A DNA stretch of 64,000 nt from Chaetorhynchus papuensis (GCA_013396525.1 VWYX01000011.1:2499789-2563788), one strand, 5' to 3'; numbered from the stretch's first letter, positions 47,848 to 62,605 are shown. Notes: generated by a model from the sequence alone, not told the origin. Numbers and translations are program-made.

Positions 47848-50800
47848 GGAACTCCGAGCCAACAGCTCAGGGAAAGAAAGGCTCCCCAGCAGAATGCTTT
47901 TCTTAGTGTCATTACTAATTAGGCCCGCTCCAGGCACAGAGAGAATTGCCAAAGTAACAAAAAGCATCCGGTGGGTTCTCACAGGTGTCAGGTAGGAGCA
48001 CGCTGCAGAGCAGGTCAGGCTCCTTCCAGTTACCTCCTGCCCTACCCAGAATTGCACAGACCTTTGTAACAGCCCATACATTAAAAGAGTAAAATAAATA
48101 TTTAATTAAGAAATTTCAAAAAAAAAAAAAATCCAAAAGTTTAATCTGGAGACCTAACATCTCTTGCTCAGAACTCACGACACTCAAAAACAGCAAAAAA
48201 AAAAAAAAAAAAATGGATTCTACCACACAAATCTCCCAGAATTTTTTTCTTTTTTAATCAACCTGTTAAGAGCCATCACTTTCTCCCTCCACACGTCACC
48301 CCTCAGACCAGCACTGCCACCAAACAGCCACGGTGACAATCCCACTGTCACAACACTGGCCCAATCCCGTGGACTTGGCTCAGCCAGCCACAAGCAGCAG
48401 CAGCACCAAACAAGACTGCACCTGCATAATTTCACTGCAAACACATGAAAGGCCAGCCAGGCAGAGCTTTTCAAAGCAGACCCACACCCCACCTGTGAGG
48501 AATATTTTAATAAAGGCACTGACACATCAACCTGTCTGATGTATTTCTTCCATCTTTCTTTTCCACAGGATAATTTACAGGTGGAATGACAAATCTAACC
48601 ATCAATTTCCTCCCTCCAAACTAAATCTTCAGCTGTTACTAGACTTTGCCCACCAGAAGCAATTTCATTTGAAAACAGCTGACTCAATTAACTGCATCCT
48701 CCCAGAACATTTACTTGACATAAATATCCAGAAGCCTCCATGCAAATCTACAGTGTACAGCCATTTTCCTACCTCAGAACTCACCTTTGGGGTAAATACA
48801 CTCATTTTGCTCTGCCAAGATAAAGTATTTATCCACCAACCTAGCTCAGTATCAGCCTGCAGAAATGTCCATATTGCACAGTTTATTGGGAAATTAAATT
48901 AGTGCTAACTTTGATTGCAGTAACTACAAAAATCACCGCAGTAGCAAAGGCATTATACATCCAACTACGTAAAAAAAGATTTTTAAGTGATAATTTTCAA
49001 CGGGGTAATTTTGAGATGAGGAAAAACTATCTCAAAAACATCAAAGTCACATGTTTTCACAGTCAAATCTTAATTGTTGTGTTTTGCAGACCTGTTGACA
49101 AAGCCTACAGGAATTCTAATTAGCTGTGCTGCTGCATTACAGCTTCTGCTGGATCTGCTGCTGTTCTCAGCATGGGCTCTCCTCTTGCAGCCTGCTCAGC
49201 CAAGGATGAATAGAACCACTGCAATCTTGGCTTTGATCCAGCTTACAGAACCTGGAGAATCTATTTATTGTTTTAATTGTGTATTTATTCATTCTCTCTA
49301 GTTTTCCGTCTCCAGCTTCCTCTGTTCAGAGCAAAAGAAAAATCTTAGCTCCTAAAAATCAGAGAGCTCCTTTGTAAATGCAATTTTGGATAATAAAATA
49401 TAGTAAAAATGAATAATAGTAATAAAGCGACAGCAATAAAGTAACAATAAAATAAAAGGGAATAAAAAGAAAGAGGCATTTAAAGTAATTACTTTGGATA
49501 TTCAGACTTAGCATGAATAGGGAGAATTCTAATGAGATGTTAAAGAACTACTTTCATCTGCTTTTTGTAATGAACTATCTCCCAAGCAAAGAGGTTTGAT
49601 TATACTGAACTTTGTAATTTTAATATCTCTATTTTTGCACTAAAGTGCTCAATAGTTTAACTTTGCTGGAAGTAATTCATGAAATGAACTTTCTTATCCA
49701 TTTTGCCATCTACAGCAAGAGTTAGTAAGGGATGCTGGTTGAGCAGAGGCAAAAGTTCCCCTCTCCTTTTCCTCCCAGAAGTTACATAATTCACTCCCAC
49801 GATGCTTTTACAGCAAAGACAAGACACCAGCTATTTCTTTAAACAACAATAACAACACAACACGATCAGAATGAAAGGAAAATGCTGTTTAACCACACAG
49901 CTCTCCCTAGAATCACACCCACCACAGAGGTGCTGGTTATATCACTTGCTGACATGAACAACAGCAGGACTGCTCCGAATTATTCATATGCTCAGATCAC
50001 TAATTACCAAAAAAAGCATTAGATAAATTACAGCTTTTAAGTACATTAAAAAGCGTCTTTCCACAAAAAAAAAAATAAATTGTCACTGTAGTAAATTGTT
50101 CTGTCTCCTGCTATGTCAGTTGTGCACACAGTAGCAGTGATTTATAGTCCAGCTGTGTGACAGACAACCCAGGCTCTGTGCAAACTCTCCAGGACACCTT
50201 TTTCATAAAAAGTGAAGAGTGATTTTGCTGCATGAGCTCCATTAACAGTAATGGGTGTCACATGGCCAAATCCCCATGCCCCACTCTAAAATCGTACGTC
50301 TCTGTGTAATTAGAAATAATCTTCTCTGAACTGACTTCCTTTCTGCCTGAATGGGTGAAAAAACAGCTCAAAAACATTTCAGTGCTCAACCACCAAGGCA
50401 CTGGTGACAGCTCTTACAGAACACCAAGAAGTGACTTCCCACGATTCCAACCATTTCTCTCCGGCTTTGCTAAGTCTCAGTTTCCTCCCCCAAGGTATTT
50501 TGATTGCTGAAAGCAGATTCTGTGTTCCTTTTCTTTCACAAAAGACACAAAATAATGATATTGAGCTTTCTTCTCCAACAATTCAGTCAAAGAAACCAGG
50601 TATTCATGTTCTTCTATTTCTTTGGGGCTGCTGCATCTCTTTGAACATACCCTGTGCAATGAGCTAGAAACTCATAAACACACCCTTTTCCTAGGCCAGG
50701 AAGGAAGACCCTAAAAAACCCTAAACTGAGTTTAATCTTTCAGAGCAACTGCTGCAGTGAGCTTTTCTTCACCAGGCCAGAAAGATTCTTTTGTGTCTGT

Positions 50801-53800
50801 TTCCCTGAGTCATGTTCAGGAATTCAGTTCCCTGTTATTTCTACCATGACAAAACCTCATGAAAGAGTGATCTGGTGCTCACTCTCACACGTGTGCAAAA
50901 TGAAGAATGACCAAAAAACCAGTGATTTATCCACACCACACGGAGGAGTTTGTACAGGCCAAAAACACCTTTGCAGAAAAAGCTGCAAATAATCTGCTGG
51001 AAAGAGATGGAGGATTCAGGACACCAAGTGATCTGTGCACTCCTGCCTCCCAAAAACAGAGCCTCAGTAGAGTCAGGGTACTTACTGAGAGGTTTTCTAG
51101 TTTGACATGGAGAAGAAAATAAGTGTAAAAAACGATTAGGAAGGACAAAGTAAAAATTAAACAATTTCAAAGTGACGTGGGTAGGTTAGGAGTGCCTCTT
51201 CCTAAGCATGTCCGCTCCTCTCCCAAGATTTAAGCCATTGCTTTCACAACTTCAATGAAGAGATGAGAGAGAAAGTTGAGGCAAAAAGTAAAAACCACAA
51301 GCAGAACAAAAAGCAAACAGGGAAAAACGTGCACATCCACAAACAATACAGAAAAAAAAAACCTACAGCAAACAGGTAAAGCCATGGCAACAAGATGGAA
51401 AAGCGTTTTAAAATGTCTGAAATGCTTGTTTGGAGAAAACACTCGTGATGTCTTCGGGTTCACTCTCCCTGTTTATAAAAGGTGTGTTCCTCTCCTGCTC
51501 GGGAGCTACATGGACACGATACAAGTTTTGTATTAACTGCAAATTGAACCAGGAACTTCAAGGAGCTGCTTTTCTTGGCTGCTCAAGAGTCTCTCCAAAG
51601 CCTGCAGGCCACCAGAGACCGCCCCACTTGTGCTGAGGGCTCTGCTGCACGCTAGGGCTCTCCTGTGCCTGGAGGAGGCCAATTGTTTGGTTCTTGCTCT
51701 TGGTCTAATGTAATCAGGAGCCATTCCCAGCAGCTGCTCTTTCACACACTCAAACTGGGCCATTTATTTCAGTTAACACCTTCACAGACCAAGCAAAACC
51801 CCACATTACTCTGATTTTCACGTGGAGCTGCACTGCAGTTACCTGTGCGTTTTGTTCACCTCCTTCTGGCAAAACCTCATTTTAGTGCTGTACTTTGAAC
51901 AAAGAAACAAAAGCAAAAGCTCACTTTTTCTAGTTCTTCTCTCGACATTTATGTCTAAAGTGCATTGTAATTTTGCCATGGGTGTGGAAAACACCAAGTT
52001 ATTTATGCTTTTTTCTTTAACTGTCCCTTGTAAGGCTGCCGTTTTCTTTAAAAAAAAATCATAAAATTGAAGCCACAGCCTCCTGTGAGAGTTCCCTGAG
52101 CTCATAGAGTACATCCATGAACTTACAACTTACTTATCATGCAAATATACTCTAGAAACACTTAAAGGGCAGAATTCCAGTAAAACAGCCAGTAAAAAGA
52201 TTCCCACCATCTTTATAAACTCAAAGTCACTATGCTTTGGCAGTGAAACAATTTTAATGGATAGAGTTAGTTCCAGAGACACGCAGATTTAAAAAAAAAC
52301 CTATCAATTTTATCGCATATTAAAAATATTTTACCACTATAAACCACAGCTGTGACATTAATCTGTGCTTAGGAACTCATCAGCCTGTAACAGGAGGAAC
52401 AGAAAATTTGGGAAACCAACAGACAAACACATTTTTAGTTCAATTCGAGTTGATGCAAGGAGCCATGGATATGTTTTAAAGTCCCCAAGCTGTCAAGCCC
52501 AGCCGGGCTGTTCCCACCACGCAGGCACCGCTCATTTACAGGCAGATCCCTCCTCGAGGAGGTGCTGAGCTCTGTGATGAGGGAGGACTCATCACCCTGT
52601 TTACAACCAGGGTCAATCTGCACCTCAAACTGCTTCCAGAGCTCCTGCTGACTCTAACAGCCTCAGGATTCACTTGGAGAGACTCTGTGCAAGGAGCTCT
52701 TGCAGAGCAAAAGGCATTTTTACTGTTAAATAAAAGTAGCCCCTTACCATATTTGCCCTGGAGTTGCACAGTAAATTAGAAGTTCTACAACTCTGTATCA
52801 CCAGCTGTAAAAATATTACCTACGCTATCACCCCTGCCATTCATCAGGGTTAAATAACGTGGGTTTGACAAGCAAGGAAAATAGCACTCATTTTTCATTA
52901 CCATTAGGTGAAATACGAGCAAATAGACTGTCTAGGCAGGTAAATTTCATGATTATTCCCCAACACTGTTTGCAATGAAGTCAAGTTAAAAAATACTCCA
53001 ATTCTGGCACTGCAAGAGTCGACAGAATGTACAAATCTTAAGGAAATCATCTTTACCGTGCACTGCTGCTGCCTGTAGAACTCATAAGTAGCTTGTTTTA
53101 AATCTGTTGCTCCAAGATGAAGTGGGGTTTGATGATAATAAGTAAATACCTCGAGGTTGTGTATTGTGTACTGCCCCTCTCAGGGTAGTGACACCACTTG
53201 TTATTCTCTGTAGGTTCACAGTTTGATGCCTCCCTACAATTATTTTTAAAAAGCAGAAGTGGTTCTATCTGCAGCAAGTTTTGCCATTTTGCATTATAAT
53301 TTGATGGGTGTAATTAAGCACTTCACCTTCCTCCCCTGGCTTCTCCCTCACCCCAGCACCACACAGCTCTGTGAGCTTCTCAGTGCTGAACTCTTCTGGG
53401 AATGAAAAACTCGCTGGTTTTAAAGTTGCCATTTCTTTGGTCATAAACACTAAAATCAAACAGTAATGCAGTGTGTGAAAATCTTCCCTTGATTTACTTT
53501 GACTCCCACCAGAATCTGAGGTGTTTATATGATGTGAATTTGTTCAGCAGTGCAAGAATTTTAACCAAGCACGAGGCTGATGTGCAGTGACAATCCAAAA
53601 AATGATAACAATGACAAACCAATACCCCTGCCCACTCCAAGTGCCCCTGAACCCTGAAACAAACTGACCGTGGACCCTCCCTGTTCTATTCCACTCTGCA
53701 AAGTCAGTTGCACAGTTTCTCTGCTGAGAGTCCAAATTCTGGAAAGGTTTTCAACATTCAAAATTTAAAATCTTCACGTCAAACCCCCTGCATTCTGTTT

Positions 53801-56800
53801 CTGCTCTCTCTCCCACAGCTGGTGATGCACACTCCAGTGTGACCTGCCAGCACACAGACCATTCCTATCCCAGGGAGTAAGGTGTCTATGGAATGTAGAA
53901 ATTGATGAATTCAACTGTAGCAAAGGCTGGCATAGCCTGCAGACACAATTATTCTCAGATCAGGATTTTTCATAACAATATCCCTCGCGCTCCATTCCTC
54001 AACAGAGAAAAAAGTACATTTCCTCAGAAAATTTGATGGCCAATATCAGCAAATATATCAGCCTAGATAAAGGCAGAAAATTCACACTATTTGGGCATCA
54101 AAATATGCAGAAGCGGTATTTTAAGAAAATAATCAACTCACAGATTTCCATTTAAATGGAAGCTCTTCCTTCTACTCATCATTGTGGTGATCTCTATATA
54201 AATGTGACTGTCATGACATGAACTCCCTCCTCATTATAAAGCTGGTCTTTCCCGTAGGCCTGCCTTCTACTGAGCCAGCCTACAGTCCTTAGGAATTTAT
54301 TTCCATTAAAAGAACTACACAGGGCATCAAGTGAGAGTTTCAGGGGGGAAAAACTCACTTGGTAAAAACCCCATCAAGATAAATTCACTCACTCATGAAA
54401 AGAAGAAAGCTGATCAGTGAGTGACCTGCAGCAAGGAGGAAAAAGATATGAAAGGGTAACTCTGAAATTTCATTTCTGTGCTGTTTTCAACAACTCAAGA
54501 AAGTTCTTGCATTATCCAGCTCTTTCTCCCTGACTTGCACAATGCAGCCTCTGCCCAATGCTCACACACTCAGTTCCTGAAGTGTTCTGAAGAGAGACTG
54601 AGACTGGAAATGGAAAGATGCTCCTTTCTCTGTGTTTCATGAAAACCCAAATTATTATAGAAGAATCCAAGAGCCTGAGCTGAGTCTAACTGAAATTACA
54701 GAACTACCACTGCCTTACATTCTTTCTGATTTGTCAATTACTAATTAACACCTTGAACAGTGTAAATGTAAGAAATGTTGGTTAAGGAGATGATCCCAGG
54801 TAATTTAACTGCTGTCACACCTTCCTAGAGCCAGGTGATGCACTTCTGGCCAGTTGTTATTCTTAGCAGCAAACTACAAACGGTGTCAGAAAGAGTCATA
54901 AGCAGAGTTAAAAGTTAAAAAGATCCTTCTTTGCTAGAGGAGAGGAGGATACCTCGGTGAAAGAAAGTGCTGACAGAAATGTCACAGAAATGCACTAATG
55001 ACAGCAGCACCACTCGCTCACGAGGCAGTAGGCAGCAGCAAAAAAAAAAATGACAGCAATGAACACCAGGTTCTAACACTCCACAAAAAACCCCAACCAG
55101 ATGTAAATCAAATATATTTTTAACAGAGATGCTCACAAAAATGCACTTCAATCCAGCACCTAGAAACTTCTCCTTTTCCAGTCGTGATTTCTAAGGCAGT
55201 TATCTTAAAATCTCCCCCATGTGGGAAGTGAAAATCAACTTGCAAACCACACTCAGGAGCAAAATATTCTGCCACCCTTTAATCTGCACCTTATCAATGT
55301 TGAAACAAATGATACTAGAAGGGGGTAATCAACAGGAAGAGTGATCTCAGTGAAAAAAATGCAGTTTCTCCTGTTTGACACTTGTACATAAAGCACCCGA
55401 TGAGGTGTAAATGAACCACTCGAACTGGCAGTGGAGAGTTTTCTCACCTTAAGGCACAAGTCTGAACCCAAACTACTCCTGAGTCGTTGTTTGTTTTGTT
55501 TTGCTTTTTCCCCTTGGTTTGGGTGATTTTGGGGGAATAGAGAGAATTGTTAATTGTTTGGGTGGTGGTTGTTTTATTTGGGCTTCTTTATAATAAAGAG
55601 ATCTCCTGGTTTATATTTACATTTAATCCTGATTACATTTAATGCTATTTGTTGTCTCAGAAAAGACAAAAGACTGAAAGCACAGACATGAAATAATCCT
55701 CCAGGAGAGGTTCTGCCCCACCTGGGACAGCCTCTGACACCACTCCTGCTCTTTGTCAGTTCTGGCAGCAAAGAATCTCTGCCTCCAATGCTGCTACTGC
55801 AGCAGCCTCTAGGAAGTCAATTCAGTTATTAATTACATCAGTGAGTGATCAGCTTCCAATTAGTGAATTAAAGTTTCATTAATTATGTCCTGGATTACCA
55901 GCTTTTAGTCATGAAAATTAACAGTGTAATTATTCAGCAGAAAGAAATGATCAAGCCAAATCCAGTAAGTGACCAATTTCACTTCAAAGAACACGCTTGT
56001 AAAAGAGAACATAATAAACCAGGAGCATATTTAACAATATCCCATTTCTACTCCAGCTGCTCCAATTATTTTTTGTCTTTAGCATCTGGTAACACTGCCA
56101 ATTTCAGCATTTCAAAACTAACATTATACCCTGACTAGGTACCTCTGTTAATTTCTAATTGAACAAATTGATTCCAGTGTATTCAGAGATTTGCTAATTA
56201 AAATGACTGATGGTCAATACCTAAGTCATTAATAGTCCTTGTCAAAGTATTTGTCTTGTTCCTGAATGTATTAGGCACATTATGAGATATTAAAATGCAT
56301 CAATGACAAACTTTGAGGAGATAATTGATGAAGCCTGTGGATTATTCACTGGTTTTGGAAGGAAAGCAAAGGTCCTGCACATCATCCAAGAGACCAGGGA
56401 CATCCAAGCATCTCCACGGAATTAACACCATAAACTAACGTGGAATCCGAAAAACACATGGGGCAAATTTAAGCAGTTAAGCCACGTGTCCAGGACAGCA
56501 AAGCTGGGGGCACAGTTGTGCCAAGAAAATTTAGGCATTTATGCAAAATATCAGCAATATGTGCAGCAAGAATCACTAACAAATTACCAGCAGTACTCCC
56601 CTGCATCCAATCTGACAATTCACAGCAACAACCCAGGCCCTGGGACCTGAGCAGAGAAAGAGCACTGATCACCAGGAACTAAGGAATAAAGCGAGTCTGT
56701 GCACAGATCCACATCTTGCATCTCTCTTGCTCCCAAATAAGTTCTTCATCCTAATGCAAGAGCTTTCCCAAGCAGCTAATTCCAGAAGATCTACAGGAAC

Positions 56801-57237
56801 CTGCATTCACGAGTGGGAGCAAAACACAAAACAGAATCTTTTGATTCTTTTAGAAAAGATTCTTGGCTCAAGTGCCCCAAAAAAGGCTGGATTGAGAAAC
56901 CTGAGTGTAGGAGAACGATTGGCAGTGATGTGACCATCCAGAGGACAAGGCCAGGGCAGGGACTCTGCAAGGTGAAGCCAAAAGCCTGGAACAGCACATG
57001 CTGACAGCTCAGACCTGTGGAACTTCATCCTCCCTAAACACATGAGGTCTGAACCAGCATTCCTGGCACCTTGTAGGTCCACTGAAGTTCAGGAAGGTGT
57101 TTTAAGATTTAGGAGATCATATTTTATTCCACGGACTACTATTATTTCCTGGGAATAGTATGAAGGATTCCAAAACACAGTGTACATGTAATGTCAATGA
57201 ACCTAAAACACTATTTAATATTCAAGAAGTGAATTGG
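47848..57237. other. non-genic stretch, no recognised gene
   Basis: This is about 9.4 kb of mostly AT-rich unique-looking sequence. An A19 tract lies at 48195-48213, and an AATA-rich low-complexity patch at about 49388-49470. Poly-A runs occur near 48119, 50066 and 55040. ATTA-dense patches at about 55826-55940 and 56150-56345 are the best candidates for conserved noncoding elements. I see no supported exon or RNA gene. Confidence 0.5.
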
Positions 57238-57469
57238 AATCACAGAATCACCAGGTTGGAAGAGACCTTCAAGATCATCGAGTCCAACCCCTGCCCCAAC
57301 ACCTCAACTAAACCACGGCACTGAGTACTACATCCAATCTCTTTTTAAACACATCCAGGGATGGGGACTCCACCACCTCCCCGGGCAGACCATTCCAGTC
57401 CTTTATCACTCTTTCTGTAAAAAACTTCTTCCTAATATCCAACCTATATTTTCCTTGGCACAGCTTAAG
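57238..57469 (-). mobile_element. CR1 LINE 3' fragment
   Basis: Read on the plus strand, the inverted tail AATCACAGAATCACCAGG is followed by GGTTGGAAGAGACCTTCAAG, ATCATCGAGTCCAACCCCTG, CATCCAGGGATGGGGACTCC, CCATTCCAGTCC and AAAACTTCTTCCTAATATCC. This is the standard inverted order of a CR1 3' region. It is 232 bp long and of a different CR1 subtype from the other fragments (GATCATCGAGTCC rather than GATCATCT-AGTTCC). It is 5'-truncated near CAGCTTAAG. Confidence 0.95.
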
Positions 57470-59432
57470 TCTGCCTTGGAGGAATTTTTTCTGGCTGCTG
57501 TGTTTTCACCTTTGGATTTGGAACATTCCATTGGCATAAAAGGATCGCTTTGCTCAGGAGTTGGTTCTGCTGTTCACCAAAACCTTCCTAAAATACAAAG
57601 TCCATCAGCTCTGCAGGCAGCCTGTGCCAGTGGTTAACCATCCTCAGAAAGCATAATTGCCAATGCAGAAGATGAATTACCAGCTCGCAGGTGCGCTTTT
57701 AACTGCTCACATGGAATAATCCCCACATCACCTCTCAGGAAATGTCTCTGAGAAACAACAAAGACAGAAAATCAAACCCAAAACAACTGACAGGACAGTC
57801 CTGAAGAGTATTTTTCCCAGTCTTATGCCAAAATACTGGTTATAGTTGAATGTAGGTAGGTTGGGTGAAAACACCACAAAACAATTTAATTTTTAAAAAG
57901 TCAGTTGTATTTTATAAAACTTTTTAGCACTGACACTTCTATACTTTCCCATCATAACACAGAAAATTACGCTGTGACAACTACTCTGTTCTGATTAATG
58001 TAAATAAAAGGAAAGGGTGCTGCTCTGGATCTCAAAATCTTTCTGAGCAAAGCAGACTTAAATAATTCACAGTTTGAGAAATTGCAATTTCATTTTCACA
58101 AACAAAAATTACTTGATAGAGCCTAGACTGAATTAATTTTATACTTCTGGGAACAACAGCAAACAATCTTTTCTGCAGCAGACTGAAACAGGAACAACAT
58201 TGTGCAGACATTGCAACAACATGCCAATTACCATGGCCGGGTCCCTGGTGAAACATATTTCCAATTTTCAACGTTGAAAGACCTTCAATAATGGTAATTA
58301 AAGATGCTCTAATGCTTCAAACCCTCAACACACCAGGGATGGGAAGAGAGATTAAACAATTTCCAGTGGCTTAGCGTGGAGCTGATGTTGCAGAATCAGA
58401 GTGGGACCCTGGCAGAGCCCACATGGCCTCATTTCCAGGCACCCCCTGGACCCTCTGACTGCCAAACCATGGCTGGGACCTGTTTGCACAGCTCATTAGT
58501 CTGAGCATGCCAAAATCACATCAGGGACTTTCCCAACAGCCTGCCAGCACAGGGAGTTGGGTTCCAGCACCCAGGGGGTCTCCTAGAAACATCTGAATTG
58601 AGGATGTATTCAGCCCTTCAGTGCATTTTTACCTATTTCACCCTCAGCTCGCTCTGTGTTATTGAAAATGTGCATTCTAGGTGCTTTTCTGTGTCTAAAT
58701 TGGATAAATGGGCTGATAGATATCAAATGATTTCCTCAATGGCACAACTAAATTTGATTTAAATCAGTAAAAAAGAAAAGTCAGTAGGGCAGATCACCAA
58801 TCACCATTAGTTCGAGTCTTCTCTTTTAATAGAATAAGCAGCCTCTAAATTGAGAAAAATTGCAGTGGAAGTAAAATGTGGTAATTGAGTTCATGTTGTA
58901 ATCTCCTTCAATGCACTAATATTTCAGTGCATTCAAAGGCAGAACACACTGAGGCATGTTTAACTTCTCTTCCATATACATTTTCTTTCACAGCAGGCAA
59001 CTGAAAAGCCACACAAAAAGAGCAAACTCCCCACGTTTGATTTGCTGGATGGTCACTTAGAAGAAAAGAATTCAATCTATTCACTTGCAATTTGTGTTTA
59101 TTTTATAATGTATTAATGCCCAGAGCTCAGCCCTAGCTCTGTATTTATCTTCCCTCCCCAAAGCAGACTGCAGCCTGATTTTTATCAACACTTTCTACAT
59201 AAAACCACAGAAGTGTCCCGTACTCAGAATGGACATGCAGTGTTGCACAGATCAAACATAAAACAGTTCAGAGAAATTTAACACTGAATGATGGCACAAA
59301 ATATTCAAAACCATTGTGCAGGTGAAGACCCCAGTGCTACAGAGTGTTTTCCTTGAAACACATCCTTTAAATTCACATGTGCAAGACTTGGATGTGCACA
59401 AGGGCCACTCCTGCAACCTTTCAGAAGAAAAG
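57470..59432. other. non-genic stretch, no recognised feature
   Basis: This is unique-looking, AT-rich sequence. I see no gene, RNA or repeat family. Confidence 0.5.
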
Positions 59433-59487
59433 CCCTTTCCGGGGAAATCTGATGAAATTTCCCTTTCAGGGGAAATCTGATGAGAAA
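59433..59487. repeat. 28-bp tandem duplication, two units
   Basis: CCCTTTCCGGGGAAATCTGA at 59433 and CCCTTTCAGGGGAAATCTGA at 59461 begin two consecutive units of about 28 bp. They differ at a few positions, mainly at the ends. Confidence 0.85.
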
Positions 59488-62400
59488 GTGAAAGTTATTT
59501 ATCAACGAGCAATTAGTATTTATGAAATACAGGATGTACAACATGAGCACACCCGTGGAAATGCCCTGGAATTTAATTTGGTGCCTGCAGGACAAGGCTG
59601 CAGCTGAAGCCTCGCTCTGGGGGAGAGCAGCAACCCCAAATCTGGGCAGGGCTGGAGAGGACAGAGGAGCTTTCCCCGGGGGATCTGTGCAGGATCCACC
59701 TGCTCTGCCAAAGCTCCTCCAGCAGCACCTGCAGCCCACAGGGGAGGTCAGGGCGCACCTGGAGTGGTGTGAGCTCCCAAAACCACGAATTCCTCCCCCA
59801 CAGACACAGATCCAGTGCCTGTAGGGACATTCACTACATTCAGGTGATGTGGCTTGAAATGTGTTCTTTCCCCTCCATCAGCATTTGACAACGGGCACTG
59901 AATCTCCCTGATCAGGAAAGTTTCTGCTTCAGGACCTGAAGCTCTCCTGAAAGCTCTGCCTGTGCTTCACACATTTAAATGGACGTGACACACGTTGGTA
60001 GGCACGTAAAATATTTGATGCTTAAATATGCTCTTCCTTTTAGAACAGTTTGTATTTGTCACTTGTTCAGGGCAGTGAGATTTATTTTCCCCAGGGTATA
60101 TCTGGGGGAAAAAAAAAAAAAACAAAAAAACAAAAACCAGCAAATCAAAAGAAATATGGTTCTGATCCACTGAGTTTTCAAATTGTGAGCCAGTAATAGA
60201 ATTGTGGGAGAAAGAAGGAGGGAGGGGAAAACTAAAAAGCAAAGAAAAAAACCCCAATCCCTAAACATTTTAGAGCATGAACTCAAAAATCTCCATTTAG
60301 CCATTTACCTTTAAAACTGCTCTTATTTTTATTTACAGCATGACAATGTTCAATCACAATTTCTGAAATAATCCATTATAGTAAATTATTAAAATCCCCA
60401 GATGAACTTTTCAGATAGTGGTTCTATCAGGTTTTATATGATAAGTGGAAAAGAAAGCTGTGGAGTAGAGTCAAACCACTCCTCATCTAAGGCCATTCAC
60501 AAGAACAAAAGTAACTGTACAAGAAAAACCCCCTTTACTCCCAGCCCCCAAGTGAGTAGGCTAGAAAATAATTAAATACACAGGAAATCTTATTTCCTAG
60601 ACAAATTTTCACCATGGTCCCTGATTAGACATCTTCCTGCATCCCTGTTGATTCCCAATAGCTTCCTGAGCAAGGAACTGATATTTTGCCAGCAGAAATT
60701 TCTCACAGTTTGCCATCAGATGTTTATCACACACATTAGGCCAGCCCCACTGCACTTGCATATTTCAGGAAAAAATTCCTTCTGGGTTTTCTGGGCTAAA
60801 AACCTCTCCCTATCTGCAACTACCCGAGTTCAAAAGTGAAGGATTAAAAACCATGGGTCATGAAGCCTCCTGCTGTTTCAACTCTTACTCCGAATCTGGA
60901 AAATCCCTCAGCATAAAACCACAGTCACCCCTCTCCCTGTTTAGTGGCTGCAAAAACTGCCCCAATGCTTATTTTCCATCTTCAATTAAACCATTCAGAA
61001 ATGGTTTACAAACCACGGCTGGACCCTGAAAAACACTGAGCAAAATTGAGAAAATTAAATAATTTTCCCTTTTCTCCACCAATTTGATAAATGGCTTTAA
61101 GAAGTTCAATAATACGGGAAGAGATACATCAGAACTTGTTGAGCTACCAAGAATTCTGCATCTTTTCATTTGATCCCACACAATTAAAACATCAAGGTGA
61201 CATTAAATTTTTATGGAGATTGATTCCCACAGATACTTCAAAGACTTTTTCCCCCCTTACCAGGATATAATTGCACAAAAAAACCTTTCTTTTCTAAGAA
61301 AGCCAAGCTTTTTACATAGGAACTTTTGCTGCTTGCCTGGATGAAAATAATTGAGTTCTAAAATTTTAAGAGTCTATCCTGAAAATACCCTCATTTTTAT
61401 TAAACAATGAAGCATATTGTTATAGCATTTTATTGGTGATAAAAAGCTAGAAAGACTTTTGACAGAATTACCTGCAGCATCCTGTAGCCAAGTTTCTGAG
61501 GTTTGGACAAAATAAATGGACTAAGAGCCCCTCTAAATGGGCTGAAAACTGTCCAGGCTGGACAAATGAAAGGGTTTTAATTAACAGCCCTAAGTCCAGC
61601 TGCCCATCAGTACCAGAGGTGTGGGTGGCAAGGCTCTTTCACAAGTAAAAGAGTTTTCATATGTTCAAAGCATATACATAATTTACTTCCTATTTATCAC
61701 TAGCAAGTGCCAGGCAGCGGGAGAAGTTGTACTCAACTAAAAGCACGGCTTAAATATTAGCTATTAAAAGTAAAAATGATTAAAATAAATGCTCTAATTG
61801 CCTGTGTAAAAGTCCAATTACAGCTGTAGAACCATGAAAACTGAGTGGTAAAGCTATTAAGTACTAATACACCATTGTACTTACTACAAACAACAGAACA
61901 GCTCAATTAACTCAGTTTAATTACTGCAAACCAGCATAAAATGTATCCATTTACTACATATTAAGTCAACAGTTTTAAGTGCAGCCAAACACTGATGCAC
62001 AAAAACCCACAAGAGATGAACAAGTGATAAAATTCTCTTCTGAACAAACGAGCAGACAGTAAATGCTGCAACATTTCCAAATTCACAAAGCTCAGTCAGA
62101 TAAAGCCCATGAGATAAAACTGATTAAACTGAATTTTTCTTAAAGAAAGGCTGCTGTTATTTTTTAAAATCTTTCTATAATGTGGAAACACCCAAAACTA
62201 ATCCGGGTATAATTTTCAAGCCTAAGTCACCAATTCTTAAAACTTTTAGTTGTCACGTTGATTCGTTAAGGTTGATGAAGAGCTGTTATTGATTTTGGGG
62301 AGTAAAATCCTTTCAAGCAGCTGTACAGAAACAATCCATATTTCTGGACAGCTTTTCCCACAGCACCTCTGCCCCCCAAGACCTCCTGCTCCTCCTCCCT

Positions 62401-62605
62401 CCCCCAGGCTCTCTAGAACAGCTTTGTTTTCAGTCTGGCACGTGACAAATTTGAGTTTTTACTTCCCCCAACTCAGTAACGGACAGCAAAGTGTTGAATT
62501 TAAGTTAGCTCAAGATTTTCTCGAAGGAAATATAACTTTTCTTTTAAACAGAAAGATTAAAAAAAACTTGGTGTTTGCATCCCAGCTGCAATTTGCCTGC
62601 ATTCC
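59488..62605. other. non-genic stretch, no recognised feature
   Basis: This is unique-looking sequence with a GC-richer patch at about 59590-59820, in which frames are open on both strands without domains. An A-rich run lies at 60110-60136. An ATTA-rich patch at about 61750-62000 looks like possible conserved noncoding sequence. I see no supported gene. Confidence 0.5.
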
